From: Ectobacillus sp042610425
GTDB lineage: Bacteria; Bacillota; Bacilli; Bacillales; Bacillaceae_G
Length of the DNA: 64,000 nucleotides
Reading direction: 5' to 3'
Assembly: GCF_042610425.1 (NCBI RefSeq)
Contig: NZ_JBGJZM010000001.1
Coordinates: 186,001-250,000, forward strand
The notes under the pieces were generated by a model, which ran no database searches, was not told the origin of the DNA, and saw only the letters and a program-made list of their open reading frames with translations. Within the stretch, counting starts at the first letter, position 1; every line of letters starts with the position of its first letter. The position numbers and the translations under genes were made by a program. Shown one piece after another: positions 16,908-25,456 of the stretch.

Positions 16908-18056
16908 ATGCTACTTATACAACTAGCGATCATATTATTATTTTCTAAAATTGCAGGACACTTAAGTGTAAGACTTGGACAGCCGTCGGTACTTGGAAAA
17001 CTTCTCGTTGGCATACTATTAGGTCCATCAGTGTTGGGACTTATTTCAAACAGTGATATTTTGCAACAGCTATCACAGATTGGGGTCATTCTTCTGATGT
17101 TCATAGCCGGGATCGAAACAGACTTAGACGAATTTAAGAAAACAGCTAAAGCGTCGACAATTGTTGGAGTATTTGGTGTGATTGCACCAATGATATTAGG
17201 ATACGTTGCTGGTATAACATTTGGAATGACAACACTGCAATCCTTATTTCTAGGTCTTTTGTTAGCAGCAACTAGCGTAAGTATCTCCGTTCAATCCTTA
17301 AAAGAGCTAGGCAAGCTTCAAACGAAAGCAGGAAATACGATTTTAGGGGCAGCAGTCATTGATGATGTACTGGTTATTGTAGCATTAGCCTTTGTGATGA
17401 GTTTGGCTGGAGGAGATGTGCATATTGGCACAATTTTATGGAAGAAGGCTGTATTCTTTCTTGTGATTTTTGTAGCAGCATGGAAATTCGTTCCTATGTT
17501 TCTAAAATACTTTTCTTATTTAAAAGTATCTGAAACGATAGTAACAGCTGGACTAATTGTGTGCTTCTCCTTTGCTTATTTTGCGGATTACATGGGAATT
17601 GCAGCAATCATCGGATCGTATATCGCTGGCGTAGCAATCAGTATGACAAATTATAAAAAAGTAATATTCGAAAAAACGGAAGCGCTTGGATACTCCTTGT
17701 TTGTTCCTATTTTTTTCACGAGTATCGGTCTTTCTGCACAATTTTCAGGTATTCTTGAAAACTGGGTTCTTATTTTAGTTATCAGTATAGTTGCTATTGT
17801 ATCAAAGTTGATTGGATGTGCAATCGGTGCAAAAGTTTCTCATTTCACATGGAGAAATTCATTTGGAATTGGAGCTGCGATGGTGTCCAGAGGAGAAGTA
17901 GCGCTAATTATTGCTGCTATTGGGCTAGAAAAAGGTTTGATCGAACAAAGTATGTTTTCCATTATCGTTATCGTTGTACTTATAACAACGATTCTTACAG
18001 CGCCGCTTATGAAGATATTCTTCAATGAGCGTGGTAAAGAAGTAGTAGCGCAATAG
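16908..18056 (+). CDS. CPA2-family monovalent cation:proton antiporter
   Basis: 382 aa, strongly hydrophobic with about 12 membrane segments. Resembles the Kef/YhaU/GerN side of Na+/H+ exchangers: LGQPSVLGKLLVGILLGPSVLG, GVILLMFIAGIETDLDEF, AATSVSISVQSLKELG, GAAVIDDVLVI (paired Asp of ion site) and GAAMVSRGEVALIIA. No cytoplasmic RCK/TrkA-N domain, so any regulator would be separate. The frame is open from 16791, but ATG 16908 has AAGAAGGGGG just upstream and begins at the first membrane helix. Na+ versus K+ preference cannot be told. Divergent from the CbpA-like gene. Confidence 0.85.
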   Translation: MLLIQLAIILLFSKIAGHLSVRLGQPSVLGKLLVGILLGPSVLGLISNSDILQQLSQIGVILLMFIAGIETDLDEFKKTAKASTIVGVFGVIAPMILGYVAGITFGMTTLQSLFLGLLLAATSVSISVQSLKELGKLQTKAGNTILGAAVIDDVLVIVALAFVMSLAGGDVHIGTILWKKAVFFLVIFVAAWKFVPMFLKYFSYLKVSETIVTAGLIVCFSFAYFADYMGIAAIIGSYIAGVAISMTNYKKVIFEKTEALGYSLFVPIFFTSIGLSAQFSGILENWVLILVISIVAIVSKLIGCAIGAKVSHFTWRNSFGIGAAMVSRGEVALIIAAIGLEKGLIEQSMFSIIVIVVLITTILTAPLMKIFFNERGKEVVAQ

Positions 18057-18117
18057 TGTATGTCATCAAAAGAGTTGTTTCAATTGATAGGGTTTGTATA
18101 GAAGGGGTAGTAAATAA

Positions 18118-18164
18118 AAACAGGCAGATGGCCACGAATTCCTCGTGCATCTTCCTGTTTTTTT
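18118..18164 (+). terminator. intrinsic terminator after the antiporter gene
   Basis: Long interrupted stem (AAACAGG, AGATG and CACGA pairing with TCGTG, CATCT and CCTGTTT) ending in seven T residues. Confidence 0.8.
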
Positions 18165-18201
18165 ACGTGCAGGTGAATATTTTTAGTATAGACTAATAAA
18201 G

Positions 18202-18229
18202 TTGCATAAGGAAAAATATGATGTATAAA
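18202..18229 (+). promoter_or_regulatory. mntH promoter with possible MntR site
   Basis: TTGCAT (18202-18207), a 16-base spacer and TATAAA (18224-18229). The -35 region reads GTTGCATAAGGAAAAA, which resembles the TTTGCCTTAAGGAAA type of MntR operator known from B. subtilis mnt genes. Manganese repression is therefore likely, but the match is partial. Confidence 0.5.
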
Positions 18230-18315
18230 AGACTCATTTTTGCACATTCCTTATTTTTTATCATAGGTTACGGTATGGAGAAAGTTAGATAAAACAAATA
18301 ATAAGGAGATGAGAA

Positions 18316-19686
18316 GTGTTGAATGAATTGGATATAGCTAAGGTTACGAAAGCTACCACGCTAGCCCATCAAGAGGGATGGAAAAGAAGCAAGGGGAATC
18401 CGAGTTTACAAGAGGTATATAAAACGATGCATGTACCGAAGAAAGGAAACTTCTTTCGGAAGTTACTCGCATTCATGGGACCTGGATATCTCGTTGCAGT
18501 TGGATATATGGATCCAGGAAACTGGGCAACATCACTTGCCGGTGGATCTGCCTTCAATTACACTCTTCTATCGGTTATTCTTTTGTCTAATATGATGGCA
18601 ATCGTTCTGCAGGCACTATCGGTGAAGCTAGGGATTGCGACAGGACGTGATTTAGCACAAGCGTGTCGTGATCATTTTAGCAAGCCAGTAGCATTTGTAT
18701 TATGGATACTTTGTGAGCTCGCTATTGCAGCTTGTGATTTAGCGGAAGTAATTGGAGCTGCCATTGCATTGCAACTGCTGTTTGGTGTCCCGCTTTTATG
18801 GGGTGTTTGTATTACTTCATTCGACATCCTCCTTGTTTTATTATTGCAAAGTAAAGGGTTTCGTTACATTGAAATCATCGTCATCGGCTTAATATCTACC
18901 ATTGCAGTATGTTTTGGTGTTGAGCTATTTATGTCACAGCCACAGTTAAATGAAGTAGCAAAGGGGTTTATCCCAAGCACGGAAATTATTCAAAATCCAA
19001 CGATGTTATTTCTTGCACTTGGTATTTTAGGGGCAACCGTTATGCCCCATAATTTATACTTACACTCGTCTATTGTGCAAACCCGTAAATACGAAGAATC
19101 AATAAAGGGAAAACGAGAGGCTATTAAGTATTCTGTCATCGATTCTACGATTGCTCTTATGTTAGCGTTATTTGTAAATGCGTCGATACTAATTTTGGCA
19201 GCATCTGCTTTTTATACGAACGGTCATACAGATGTTGCAGATATTAAAGACGCCTATACGTTGTTAAATCCCCTACTCGGAACCGGCATTGCAAGCACTT
19301 TGTTTGCTGTTGCCCTTCTTGCTTCCGGTCAAAATTCAACCTTAACAGGAACACTAGCAGGGCAAATTGTAATGGAGGGATTTTTAAATATTAAAATTAG
19401 ACCATGGCTGCGGAGATTATTTACTCGTCTCATTGCCATCATTCCAGCCGTTATTGTAACGATTTTATACGGGGAAAAAGGAACGACCGATTTATTAATA
19501 TTAAGTCAAGTTATTTTATCCCTTCAGCTTTCGTTTGCAGTTATCCCATTAGTGATGTTTACAAGTGATAAAAAGAAGATGGGGGTATTTGTAAACTCAC
19601 GAATAACGAAAGTCATTAGTTGGTTCATTGTAATCGTAATTGCTACGTTAAATGCTTATTTGCTTATAAATATGTTTTTTATGTAA
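18316..19686 (+). CDS. mntH: NRAMP-family Mn2+/H+ symporter MntH
   Basis: 456 aa, about 11-12 membrane segments. The NRAMP signatures are present: MDPGNWATSLAGGS (metal-binding Asp-Pro-Gly-Asn in TM1) and MPHNLYLHSSIVQTRK (TM6 Met-Pro-His), with GQNSTLTGTLAGQIVMEGF later. Imports manganese (and other divalent ions) with protons. GTG 18316 or TTG 18319 follows AAGGAGATG. The cytosolic N-terminus of roughly 50 residues is longer than in E. coli MntH but usual in Bacillus. Own promoter and terminator. Confidence 0.93.
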   Translation: MLNELDIAKVTKATTLAHQEGWKRSKGNPSLQEVYKTMHVPKKGNFFRKLLAFMGPGYLVAVGYMDPGNWATSLAGGSAFNYTLLSVILLSNMMAIVLQALSVKLGIATGRDLAQACRDHFSKPVAFVLWILCELAIAACDLAEVIGAAIALQLLFGVPLLWGVCITSFDILLVLLLQSKGFRYIEIIVIGLISTIAVCFGVELFMSQPQLNEVAKGFIPSTEIIQNPTMLFLALGILGATVMPHNLYLHSSIVQTRKYEESIKGKREAIKYSVIDSTIALMLALFVNASILILAASAFYTNGHTDVADIKDAYTLLNPLLGTGIASTLFAVALLASGQNSTLTGTLAGQIVMEGFLNIKIRPWLRRLFTRLIAIIPAVIVTILYGEKGTTDLLILSQVILSLQLSFAVIPLVMFTSDKKKMGVFVNSRITKVISWFIVIVIATLNAYLLINMFFM

Positions 19687-19708
19687 GTATTAGCATCATA
19701 TAGAAAAC

Positions 19709-19740
19709 GTCCTAGCACAAAAAAAGGCTAGGACATTTTT
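19709..19740 (+). terminator. intrinsic terminator after mntH
   Basis: GTCCTAGC/GCTAGGAC stem with a loop of A residues, then ATTTTT. It also lies just past the stop of the minus-strand OsmC gene. Confidence 0.8.
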
Positions 19741-19753
19741 GATTAATCAGTAT

Positions 19754-20179
19754 TTATAATGTTTTTGAGCCCTTTACTCCGTTAATGGTATAGCTCGCTG
19801 TAATTTCTGCGTTTAAGGAATGCGCAACAGAGCAATAGGTATCCTTTGAAAGCTGGATGGCACGAACGACTTTTTCTTCTGGAAGATCGCCTTCCAATGC
19901 ATACACAATATGAATAGCTGTAAATCGCTTCGGATGATCCTGTGCACGCGCTCCCTCTACTTCCATATGAAAGGCAGTTGGATGTAAACGCATTTTATGA
20001 AGAATGCTAATGATGTCAATACCCGTGCAGCCAGCTACAGCATTTAATAAGAGTTCGGTAGGACGAGCTCCGGTATTTTGTCCACCTACTTCTTCCGCAG
20101 CATCCATTTTAATCTCATGTCCGGAAGGTGTAACGCTTGAAAATCCCATTTGACCAGTCCATGTTACATTTGTTTTCAT
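19754..20179 (-). CDS. OsmC family protein (YhfA-like)
   Basis: 141 aa. OsmC/Ohr fold with the two conserved redox cysteines: Cys51 in LNAVAGCTGIDIISIL and a second in DTYCSVAHSLNAEI. The latter motif is of the YhfA/OsmC-like rather than the Ohr subfamily. Such proteins reduce peroxides with a Cys pair; the substrate here is unknown. ATG 20179 with AAGGGA upstream. Monocistronic. Confidence 0.85.
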   Translation of the reverse strand: MKTNVTWTGQMGFSSVTPSGHEIKMDAAEEVGGQNTGARPTELLLNAVAGCTGIDIISILHKMRLHPTAFHMEVEGARAQDHPKRFTAIHIVYALEGDLPEEKVVRAIQLSKDTYCSVAHSLNAEITASYTINGVKGSKTL

Positions 20180-20603
20180 ATGTATCTATCCCTTCTTTAT
20201 GTTTCTAATTCCGCTTTAGCGCAGATACTTATCATTATTATACTAGTGTGTGCGATAAGTGGGAAATGAAACACATTAAAGGGAGTAACTATGGTGAAAT
20301 ATTCCGTCCATGTTATGTTTTCCGAACAGTAAGTAGTTTTGATAGCTGCTTTGGCGTAGAACGACAGAGTAGGAGAATCGATTGGCGCGCCTTAGCAAAA
20401 GCTACAGATCTTTCAAAATACTGATATAAACAGGAGCTTGAACGAATGACAAAAATGAGCCAGTGATTCTTTCTTCGGTTCTTTTTGTATGTAAATTTTC
20501 TATCTTTATACCGTGCATTGTAGCAAAGGAAAGAATCATTTCTAATCTAAGATTGTATATACTGTACAGATGACTTCATTCTTTAAGAAGAGGAGGTGCA
20601 CAT
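20180..20603. other. intergenic gap without a convincing gene
   Basis: 424 bases between OsmC and the DUF2642-like gene. A 13-codon frame (MVKYSVHVMFSEQ) starts at 20291 after AAAGGGAG. Another frame reads QSRRIDWRALAKATDLSKY, a TGA, then YKQELERMTKMSQ and a stop near 20466, looking protein-like but with no start codon. A 9-bp perfect inverted repeat GATTCTTTC (20465-20473) / GAAAGAATC (20529-20537) lies before the next gene. Either a decayed small gene or chance; I do not recognise it. Confidence 0.4.
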
Positions 20604-21269
20604 ATGAGTATTGCATCGCTGCGTGGCAAACAAATCGATGTAGAGATTTCGGGTAAAGTTTTGTTTCAAGGAATACTAATTGAACAAAGTAAAGAAATCG
20701 TTGTTTTGTTTGATGGAAAAAATTTTATGTATTTTCCACTTTTGCATATTCATCGTATCAATGAGAGCGCAGTTCCTAATGGAGAGATTACAAATCCTAG
20801 CGTAGGATCGTTGGTAAAGAATGATCAATCTATATCGTTTCAGACTATTCTAGAAAATGCCAAGGGACGTTTTACAGAAATTTATGTAACGGGTGACATA
20901 TCCCTTCATGGCTATATTGTGAGTGTTCAAGAGGATTACCTTTACTTCTACTCTCATGTTTTTAACATGATGCTGCTTTCCACACACCATTTAAAATGGC
21001 TTATTCCTTACCATTTAAAAACGATCCCTTACACGCTTAGTGATGAGAAAATACCTACCGTTCCATCCACCATCCCCTTACATGCATTATTTGAAGAACA
21101 AATAAAGAAGTATGAAAACGAGCTAGTTGTGTTTGATATGGGAGGAAAGTCGACAAAAATCGGACTATTAAAGAAAGTGAATGAAGGAATTATTGAATTA
21201 GTTGTAGCAAATGGGGACACGGTTTATATCACAGTAGCGCATATTCAATCCGTTCACATTCCTGGATGA
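20604..21269 (+). CDS. protein with three DUF2642-like segments, possible spore coat protein
   Basis: 221 aa, soluble, no signal peptide. Three repeating beta-rich units can be seen: residues about 4-55 (LRGKQIDVEISGKVLFQGIL...YFPLLHIHRI), 70-125 (ENAKGRFTEIYVTGDISLHGYIV...HHLKWL) and 155-220 (FEEQIKKYENELVVFDMGG...YITVAHIQSVHI), each with the pattern G-x-x-hydrophobic strands ending in a His-Ile-x-x-Ile edge typical of DUF2642. Proteins with this domain are often spore-coat associated in Bacillus; function here is inferred. Strong GAGGAGGTG site before ATG 20604. Confidence 0.6.
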   Translation: MSIASLRGKQIDVEISGKVLFQGILIEQSKEIVVLFDGKNFMYFPLLHIHRINESAVPNGEITNPSVGSLVKNDQSISFQTILENAKGRFTEIYVTGDISLHGYIVSVQEDYLYFYSHVFNMMLLSTHHLKWLIPYHLKTIPYTLSDEKIPTVPSTIPLHALFEEQIKKYENELVVFDMGGKSTKIGLLKKVNEGIIELVVANGDTVYITVAHIQSVHIPG

Positions 21270-21283
21270 TTGTTCAAACCATG

Positions 21284-21308
21284 AATGGGGGATTTTGCAT
21301 CCCCCATT
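21284..21308. terminator. bidirectional terminator between convergent genes
   Basis: Perfect 10-bp stem AATGGGGGAT/ATCCCCCATT with a 5-base loop, between the DUF2642-like gene and the minus-strand permease; a T tract follows 15 bases later on the plus strand. Confidence 0.65.
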
Positions 21309-21331
21309 GGCTTGGCATTTTTGTGGGTGAT

Positions 21332-22717
21332 TTATATATGGCCAGTAAACACCAAAGTTATCCAATAATAAAGCGTTATTAACGTAAATAGTAGGGTTGG
21401 GGGAATTACAAGACATGTAACCTTAATATAGGTTCCCCATCCAATTTTAATATGTGCCCTTCGTAAAATATGCAACCAAATTAAGCTTGCAAGGGTTCCA
21501 ACGGGAAGAAGGAGAGATCCCATATCACTACCGATAATCATCGCTAAATACACCGTTTTCACTGTAATTGGGTCTAATCCCATTTCAGTTAGTGCCATAG
21601 TTCCAATCATTAATGCTGGATGATTATTAAATAGGTTAGAGAGAACGGAAAGTAGGATTCCCATAATGAGACTGGCATTCCATAAATTCGTTGTAATATA
21701 AGGGTGGATACTACTAATGAGATAGCTTGTTAAACCGATGTTATGAAGACCGAATACGAGTACATACATTGAATACGCAAATAGCAGAATATGCCATGGC
21801 GTTTTGATTAATATGTCAAATGGCGCTAAACGTAATTTGTACCATCTCCATCCTAGTAATATAACAGACCCAACTATAGCGATGATTTCGATTGGCATGC
21901 CAAAGTAGGAAGCAATGAATAAGCTAATTCGTACTCCTAATACGAAAAGTAGTATATTACGCATAAATTTTGTACGTAACCTTGCTTGTTCGGCAGCTAA
22001 TTTTGGTTGTAAAGGATGAAACGATTGCGTAGCAAAATTCTCATCTAACTCAAGGGAAATGGCAGGTAGTCTTCGAGGAATATCTTTTTGAAGAACAAGA
22101 AACAACATACAAGACATGAAGAGTAATCCGATTGTACCAGGTACGAACATCATAGCTGTATGCATATAGAGATCCATATGGATAATCTTTAATGCTATTA
22201 GATTAACAATATTACTAACACCTATTGGGGCGCTAGATGCGGTAGCAATTAAAGCGCCGCTTAGTAAATACGGGACTTTTTGATGTGGCTTTAATTGTAA
22301 GCGATTTAATAGGAGTAAAAGTATCGGGGTTGTGATAAGAATACTACCATCGTTATTAAAGAAAAGAGTCATTAAAAAGCATAGTAAATTTGTGTACCAA
22401 AATAATCGTATTCCCGAGTCCTTTGCTTTTATTACTAATTGAGCAGCTGCCCAATGGAAAAATCCAAAACTCTCCAATACAATTGCCATAACCATCGTAG
22501 CGATAATGGTTACAGCAGCCCCCATAACCTTATTGCTAATCTCGTTTAAATCCAGTAAGGAAACACTTCCGAAACTTAAAACGATAATAGCGCCGATCAT
22601 TGCTGGAACAGCTTCATTTATTCCCCTTGGACGCCAAAAAATGATTACCATTGTTAATAAAAAAACAGAAATGGTACTAATAATTTGAATGTTGATAAAT
22701 AAAGCGCCTCCCTCCAA
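21332..22717 (-). CDS. ArsB/ion-transporter superfamily permease
   Basis: Up to 461 aa, 10-12 membrane segments. It shows ArsB/NhaD-type features: WRPRGINEAVPAMIGA near the N-terminus, FFNNDGSILITTPILLLL and LFNNHPALMIGT (paired Asn-Asn hairpin motifs), and GSDMGSLLLPVGTLASLIW. ArsB-type proteins export arsenite, relatives move other anions or Na+; no arsR, arsC or arsD gene is near, so the substrate is open. The start is unclear: TTG 22717 lies inside the only strong ribosome site (GGAGGGAGG), and no ATG/GTG/TTG follows at usual spacing. Confidence 0.75.
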   Translation of the reverse strand: MEGGALFINIQIISTISVFLLTMVIIFWRPRGINEAVPAMIGAIIVLSFGSVSLLDLNEISNKVMGAAVTIIATMVMAIVLESFGFFHWAAAQLVIKAKDSGIRLFWYTNLLCFLMTLFFNNDGSILITTPILLLLLNRLQLKPHQKVPYLLSGALIATASSAPIGVSNIVNLIALKIIHMDLYMHTAMMFVPGTIGLLFMSCMLFLVLQKDIPRRLPAISLELDENFATQSFHPLQPKLAAEQARLRTKFMRNILLFVLGVRISLFIASYFGMPIEIIAIVGSVILLGWRWYKLRLAPFDILIKTPWHILLFAYSMYVLVFGLHNIGLTSYLISSIHPYITTNLWNASLIMGILLSVLSNLFNNHPALMIGTMALTEMGLDPITVKTVYLAMIIGSDMGSLLLPVGTLASLIWLHILRRAHIKIGWGTYIKVTCLVIPPTLLFTLITLYYWITLVFTGHI

Positions 22718-22899
22718 ACCTTGACATACCTTATGTTTATCTGTCTCTAATATTATATATATGCGTTATCCTATTGCTTGGACTAAACGGAACTCTTATT
22801 TCTATATAGAAATAACGGATAGTAGGGATTATTATGGAGTATAGAATTAGAAAAAGTATGACTAGTTAAAATGCTTACAAACAGATAGGGAGACTTGTA

Positions 22900-23874
22900 A
22901 TGAATTATAAAGGGATTGTTCTCATTTCTACCACATTGATCATCATTAGTTTACTAACCGGTTGTGGGATAGGCAACCAAGGCATGACGAATCAATCGAA
23001 AGAACAACACAAAATTGCAGGTACCGAAGTAACAGCAAATCAACTGAGACTGAAATGGTTGAATGTATCTTATGCAAGTGTATCTCATGCAGAAAATCTG
23101 GATATTTATTTGCCTAATCATATAGGAGATGGACCATTTCCTGTTATTCTAAACATTCATGGCGGTGCCTTTCGATATGGGAAAAAAGAGGAAGAATTAA
23201 GTAATCTACAAGCAGCTTTAAATAGGGGCTATGCGGTTGTTACGATGAACTATAGATTAAGCGAGGAATCCCGTTTTCCAGCACAAATTCAGGATGTAAA
23301 GGCTGCAATTCGATTTCTGAGAGCGAATGCAAGCACCTACCACTTAAATCCTACTAAAATTGCAACATGGGGTTCTTCAGCAGGTGGTTATTTAGCAGCA
23401 TTAGCCGGAACATCAGGTGGTAATCAAGAATTTGAAGGTGCCGACCTCGGCAATGCGAACCAATCTAGTAGCGTACAGGCAGTTGTGGACTGGTTTGGTC
23501 CTATTAATTTTTTAACGATGGACGATCAGTTTAAGCAAAGCGGGTTAAAGGGAATTGACCATAATACACCAAATTCAGCGGAGTCTCAATTACTGGGGGA
23601 TACGATTACAAACATTCCTGATTTGGTAAAAAAAGCGAACCCAGAAACGTATATCTCGAAGGATGACCCGCCTTTTTTTATTCAGCATGGTTCTCACGAT
23701 ACGGTTGTTCCGGTGCAACAATCAACGGAATTTGCAGCGAATTTGGAAAAGGTAATCGGAAAAGATAATGTAATGTTAGAAGTATTTGACGGTGCAAAAC
23801 ATATGGATCCAAAATTTAGAACGACGACCAACATAGAAAAGGCACTTGATTTCCTTGATAAAACGTTAAAATAA
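22900..23874 (+). CDS. lipoprotein alpha/beta-hydrolase (esterase, BD-FAE/HSL-like)
   Basis: 324 aa. Signal peptide with lipobox LTGC (lipidated Cys22), so an extracytoplasmic membrane lipoprotein. Alpha/beta-hydrolase: oxyanion HGGAF (87-91), nucleophile GSSAG (Ser160), acid in HGSHDTVVPV and His in GAKHMDP. The LDIYLPNHIGDGPFPVILNIHGG opening is like the BD-FAE/acetyl-esterase group. Natural substrate unknown; acylated polysaccharides or small esters are possible. AGGGAGA before ATG 22900. Neighbours give no pathway. Confidence 0.85.
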   Translation: MNYKGIVLISTTLIIISLLTGCGIGNQGMTNQSKEQHKIAGTEVTANQLRLKWLNVSYASVSHAENLDIYLPNHIGDGPFPVILNIHGGAFRYGKKEEELSNLQAALNRGYAVVTMNYRLSEESRFPAQIQDVKAAIRFLRANASTYHLNPTKIATWGSSAGGYLAALAGTSGGNQEFEGADLGNANQSSSVQAVVDWFGPINFLTMDDQFKQSGLKGIDHNTPNSAESQLLGDTITNIPDLVKKANPETYISKDDPPFFIQHGSHDTVVPVQQSTEFAANLEKVIGKDNVMLEVFDGAKHMDPKFRTTTNIEKALDFLDKTLK

Positions 23875-23936
23875 GTAATTGTTGAAACATTTAAATCTAG
23901 GTTACCATTCATATCAAAAAAAGCTAGCATTTATGC

Positions 23937-23964
23937 ACCACAAGGCTTACGCTCTCATACAATA
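23937..23964 (+). promoter_or_regulatory. sigma-K type promoter of gerE
   Basis: CATACAATA (23956-23964) fits the sigma-K -10 pattern CATANNNTA, and an AC (23937-23938) lies 17 bases upstream in the -35 position. gerE of B. subtilis is transcribed by sigma-K in the mother cell. Confidence 0.6.
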
Positions 23965-24028
23965 CAAATGACTAAATGGATACCCAATCCCAATTTGGCT
24001 CTGGCGTAGGCAAGGAGGGTTATACCAG

Positions 24029-24256
24029 TTGATAAAGGATAAAGACTTTGGATCAAAACCGCTACTTACAAAACGAGAGCGTGAAGTGTTTGAACTTCTC
24101 GTGCAAGACAAGACAACGAAAGACATCGCAGGTGAACTGTTTATCAGTGAAAAAACCGTTCGCAACCACATTAGTAATGCAATGCAAAAGCTTGGAGTAA
24201 AGGGGCGCTCACAAGCGGTTGTAGAGCTTCTTCGTATGGGAGAGCTTGAATTATAG
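24029..24256 (+). CDS. gerE: spore coat gene regulator GerE
   Basis: 75 aa LuxR-type helix-turn-helix protein with no receiver domain: KPLLTKREREVFELLVQDKTTKDIA and SEKTVRNHISNAMQKLG are nearly identical to B. subtilis GerE. It is the last regulator of the mother-cell cascade, activating and repressing sigma-K dependent coat genes. TTG start 24029 with AAGGAGGG 10 bases upstream. Next to racE, as in B. subtilis. Confidence 0.96.
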   Translation: MIKDKDFGSKPLLTKREREVFELLVQDKTTKDIAGELFISEKTVRNHISNAMQKLGVKGRSQAVVELLRMGELEL

Positions 24257-24263
24257 GTAGGGG

Positions 24264-24293
24264 AACCGGCTGTTGTAAGGGGGCCGGTTTTTT
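24264..24293 (+). terminator. intrinsic terminator after gerE
   Basis: AACCGGC/GCCGGTT stem with a 12-base loop and a T tract. Confidence 0.8.
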
Positions 24294-24486
24294 CGTGAGA
24301 AAGCTGTGTTTGTTTTTATAAAAACATCTTGCAAATTAGGATGAAAAGGAGCAAAATACTTCAGTGGGATTGTTTCCCTAACCTATTGTAATAACGAATC
24401 GGATGAACGGTGGCCGATAGCATGTTATGCTAATGAGAAGAATATTGTGCCTAACTTATAGTACAGACAGAAAATGGGGCGATCTT

Positions 24487-25308
24487 TTGAATAGAGCAAT
24501 TGGTGTTTTGGATTCCGGCGTGGGTGGACTGACCGTAGCGAAGGAGCTTATTCGGCAATTACCTAAGGAACGAATAATTTATTTAGGTGATACAGCACGC
24601 TGTCCATATGGACCACGACCACGCGAGGAAGTACGAAAATTTACTTGGGAAATGACCAACTATTTGTTGGCACAAGATATAAAAATGCTAGTGATTGCCT
24701 GCAATACAGCAACTTCTGTTGTGCTAGAGGAAATGCAGGCTGAATTGCCAATACCAGTCGTTGGCGTTATTTATCCAGGTGCACGTACTGCACTAAAAGT
24801 AACGAATAATTATCATGTGGGTGTAATTGGAACGATTGGAACGATTCAAAGTAAAGCCTATGAATTTGCGTTAAAGTCGATAACGAATCGTGTAACAGTG
24901 GAAAGTTTAGCTTGTCCACCGTTTGTAACACTTGTAGAAAACGGTGAGTTTAATGGCGCGCATGCTCGTAGTGTTGTACAATCTGCACTGGAACCACTTA
25001 AACAAACAAATATTGATACGCTAATTCTTGGATGTACGCATTATCCGATATTAGGTCCTGTTATACAAGATGTCATGGGAAAACAGGTACAACTTATAAG
25101 TTCCGGTGATGAAACAGCACGAGAAGTAAGTACGATTTTATATCATAGTAATTTGCGAAATACAGTGGAAGAACAAAATGATCACTTGTTCTTAACAACG
25201 GGACCAATTGAAACATTTAAAAAAATTGCCTCCAGCTGGTTTGGACAACCAATTGAAAATGTAAAACATATTACTTTGCAGCAAGAAGCCTATTCCAAAG
25301 CTGAGTAA
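24487..25308 (+). CDS. racE: glutamate racemase
   Basis: 273 aa. Makes D-glutamate for peptidoglycan. The two catalytic cysteines are seen in VIACNTATS and LILGCTHYP, with IGVLDSGVGGLTVAKE at the N-terminus and SSGDETAREVS near the end. The frame is open from ATG 24427, but homologues begin right before IGVLDSG, so TTG 24487 (GGGGCG about 7 bases upstream) is preferred. The ribosome site is weak for an essential gene. Followed by a terminator, then gerM. Confidence 0.93.
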   Translation: MNRAIGVLDSGVGGLTVAKELIRQLPKERIIYLGDTARCPYGPRPREEVRKFTWEMTNYLLAQDIKMLVIACNTATSVVLEEMQAELPIPVVGVIYPGARTALKVTNNYHVGVIGTIGTIQSKAYEFALKSITNRVTVESLACPPFVTLVENGEFNGAHARSVVQSALEPLKQTNIDTLILGCTHYPILGPVIQDVMGKQVQLISSGDETAREVSTILYHSNLRNTVEEQNDHLFLTTGPIETFKKIASSWFGQPIENVKHITLQQEAYSKAE

Positions 25309-25327
25309 CGCAATGTATACATGTATG

Positions 25328-25362
25328 ACGAGTATCAGGTATTTCCTTGGTACTCGTTTTTT
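25328..25362 (+). terminator. intrinsic terminator after racE
   Basis: ACGAGTA/TACTCGT stem (extended inside by AGG/CCT) followed by TTTTTT. Confidence 0.75.
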
Positions 25363-25456
25363 CATTCTCTTACCTGCGTTTTCTCCAACAGGTAGTTCTA
25401 AATGTGTTTGTAGCTCGTATACATATTAGTACAAACCATCTTAGGAGGGGAAACCT

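Noticed and set aside
21332..22717. Arsenic resistance operon
   Set aside because: Only the ArsB-like permease is present; no arsR, arsC, arsA or arsD nearby and the superfamily has other substrates.
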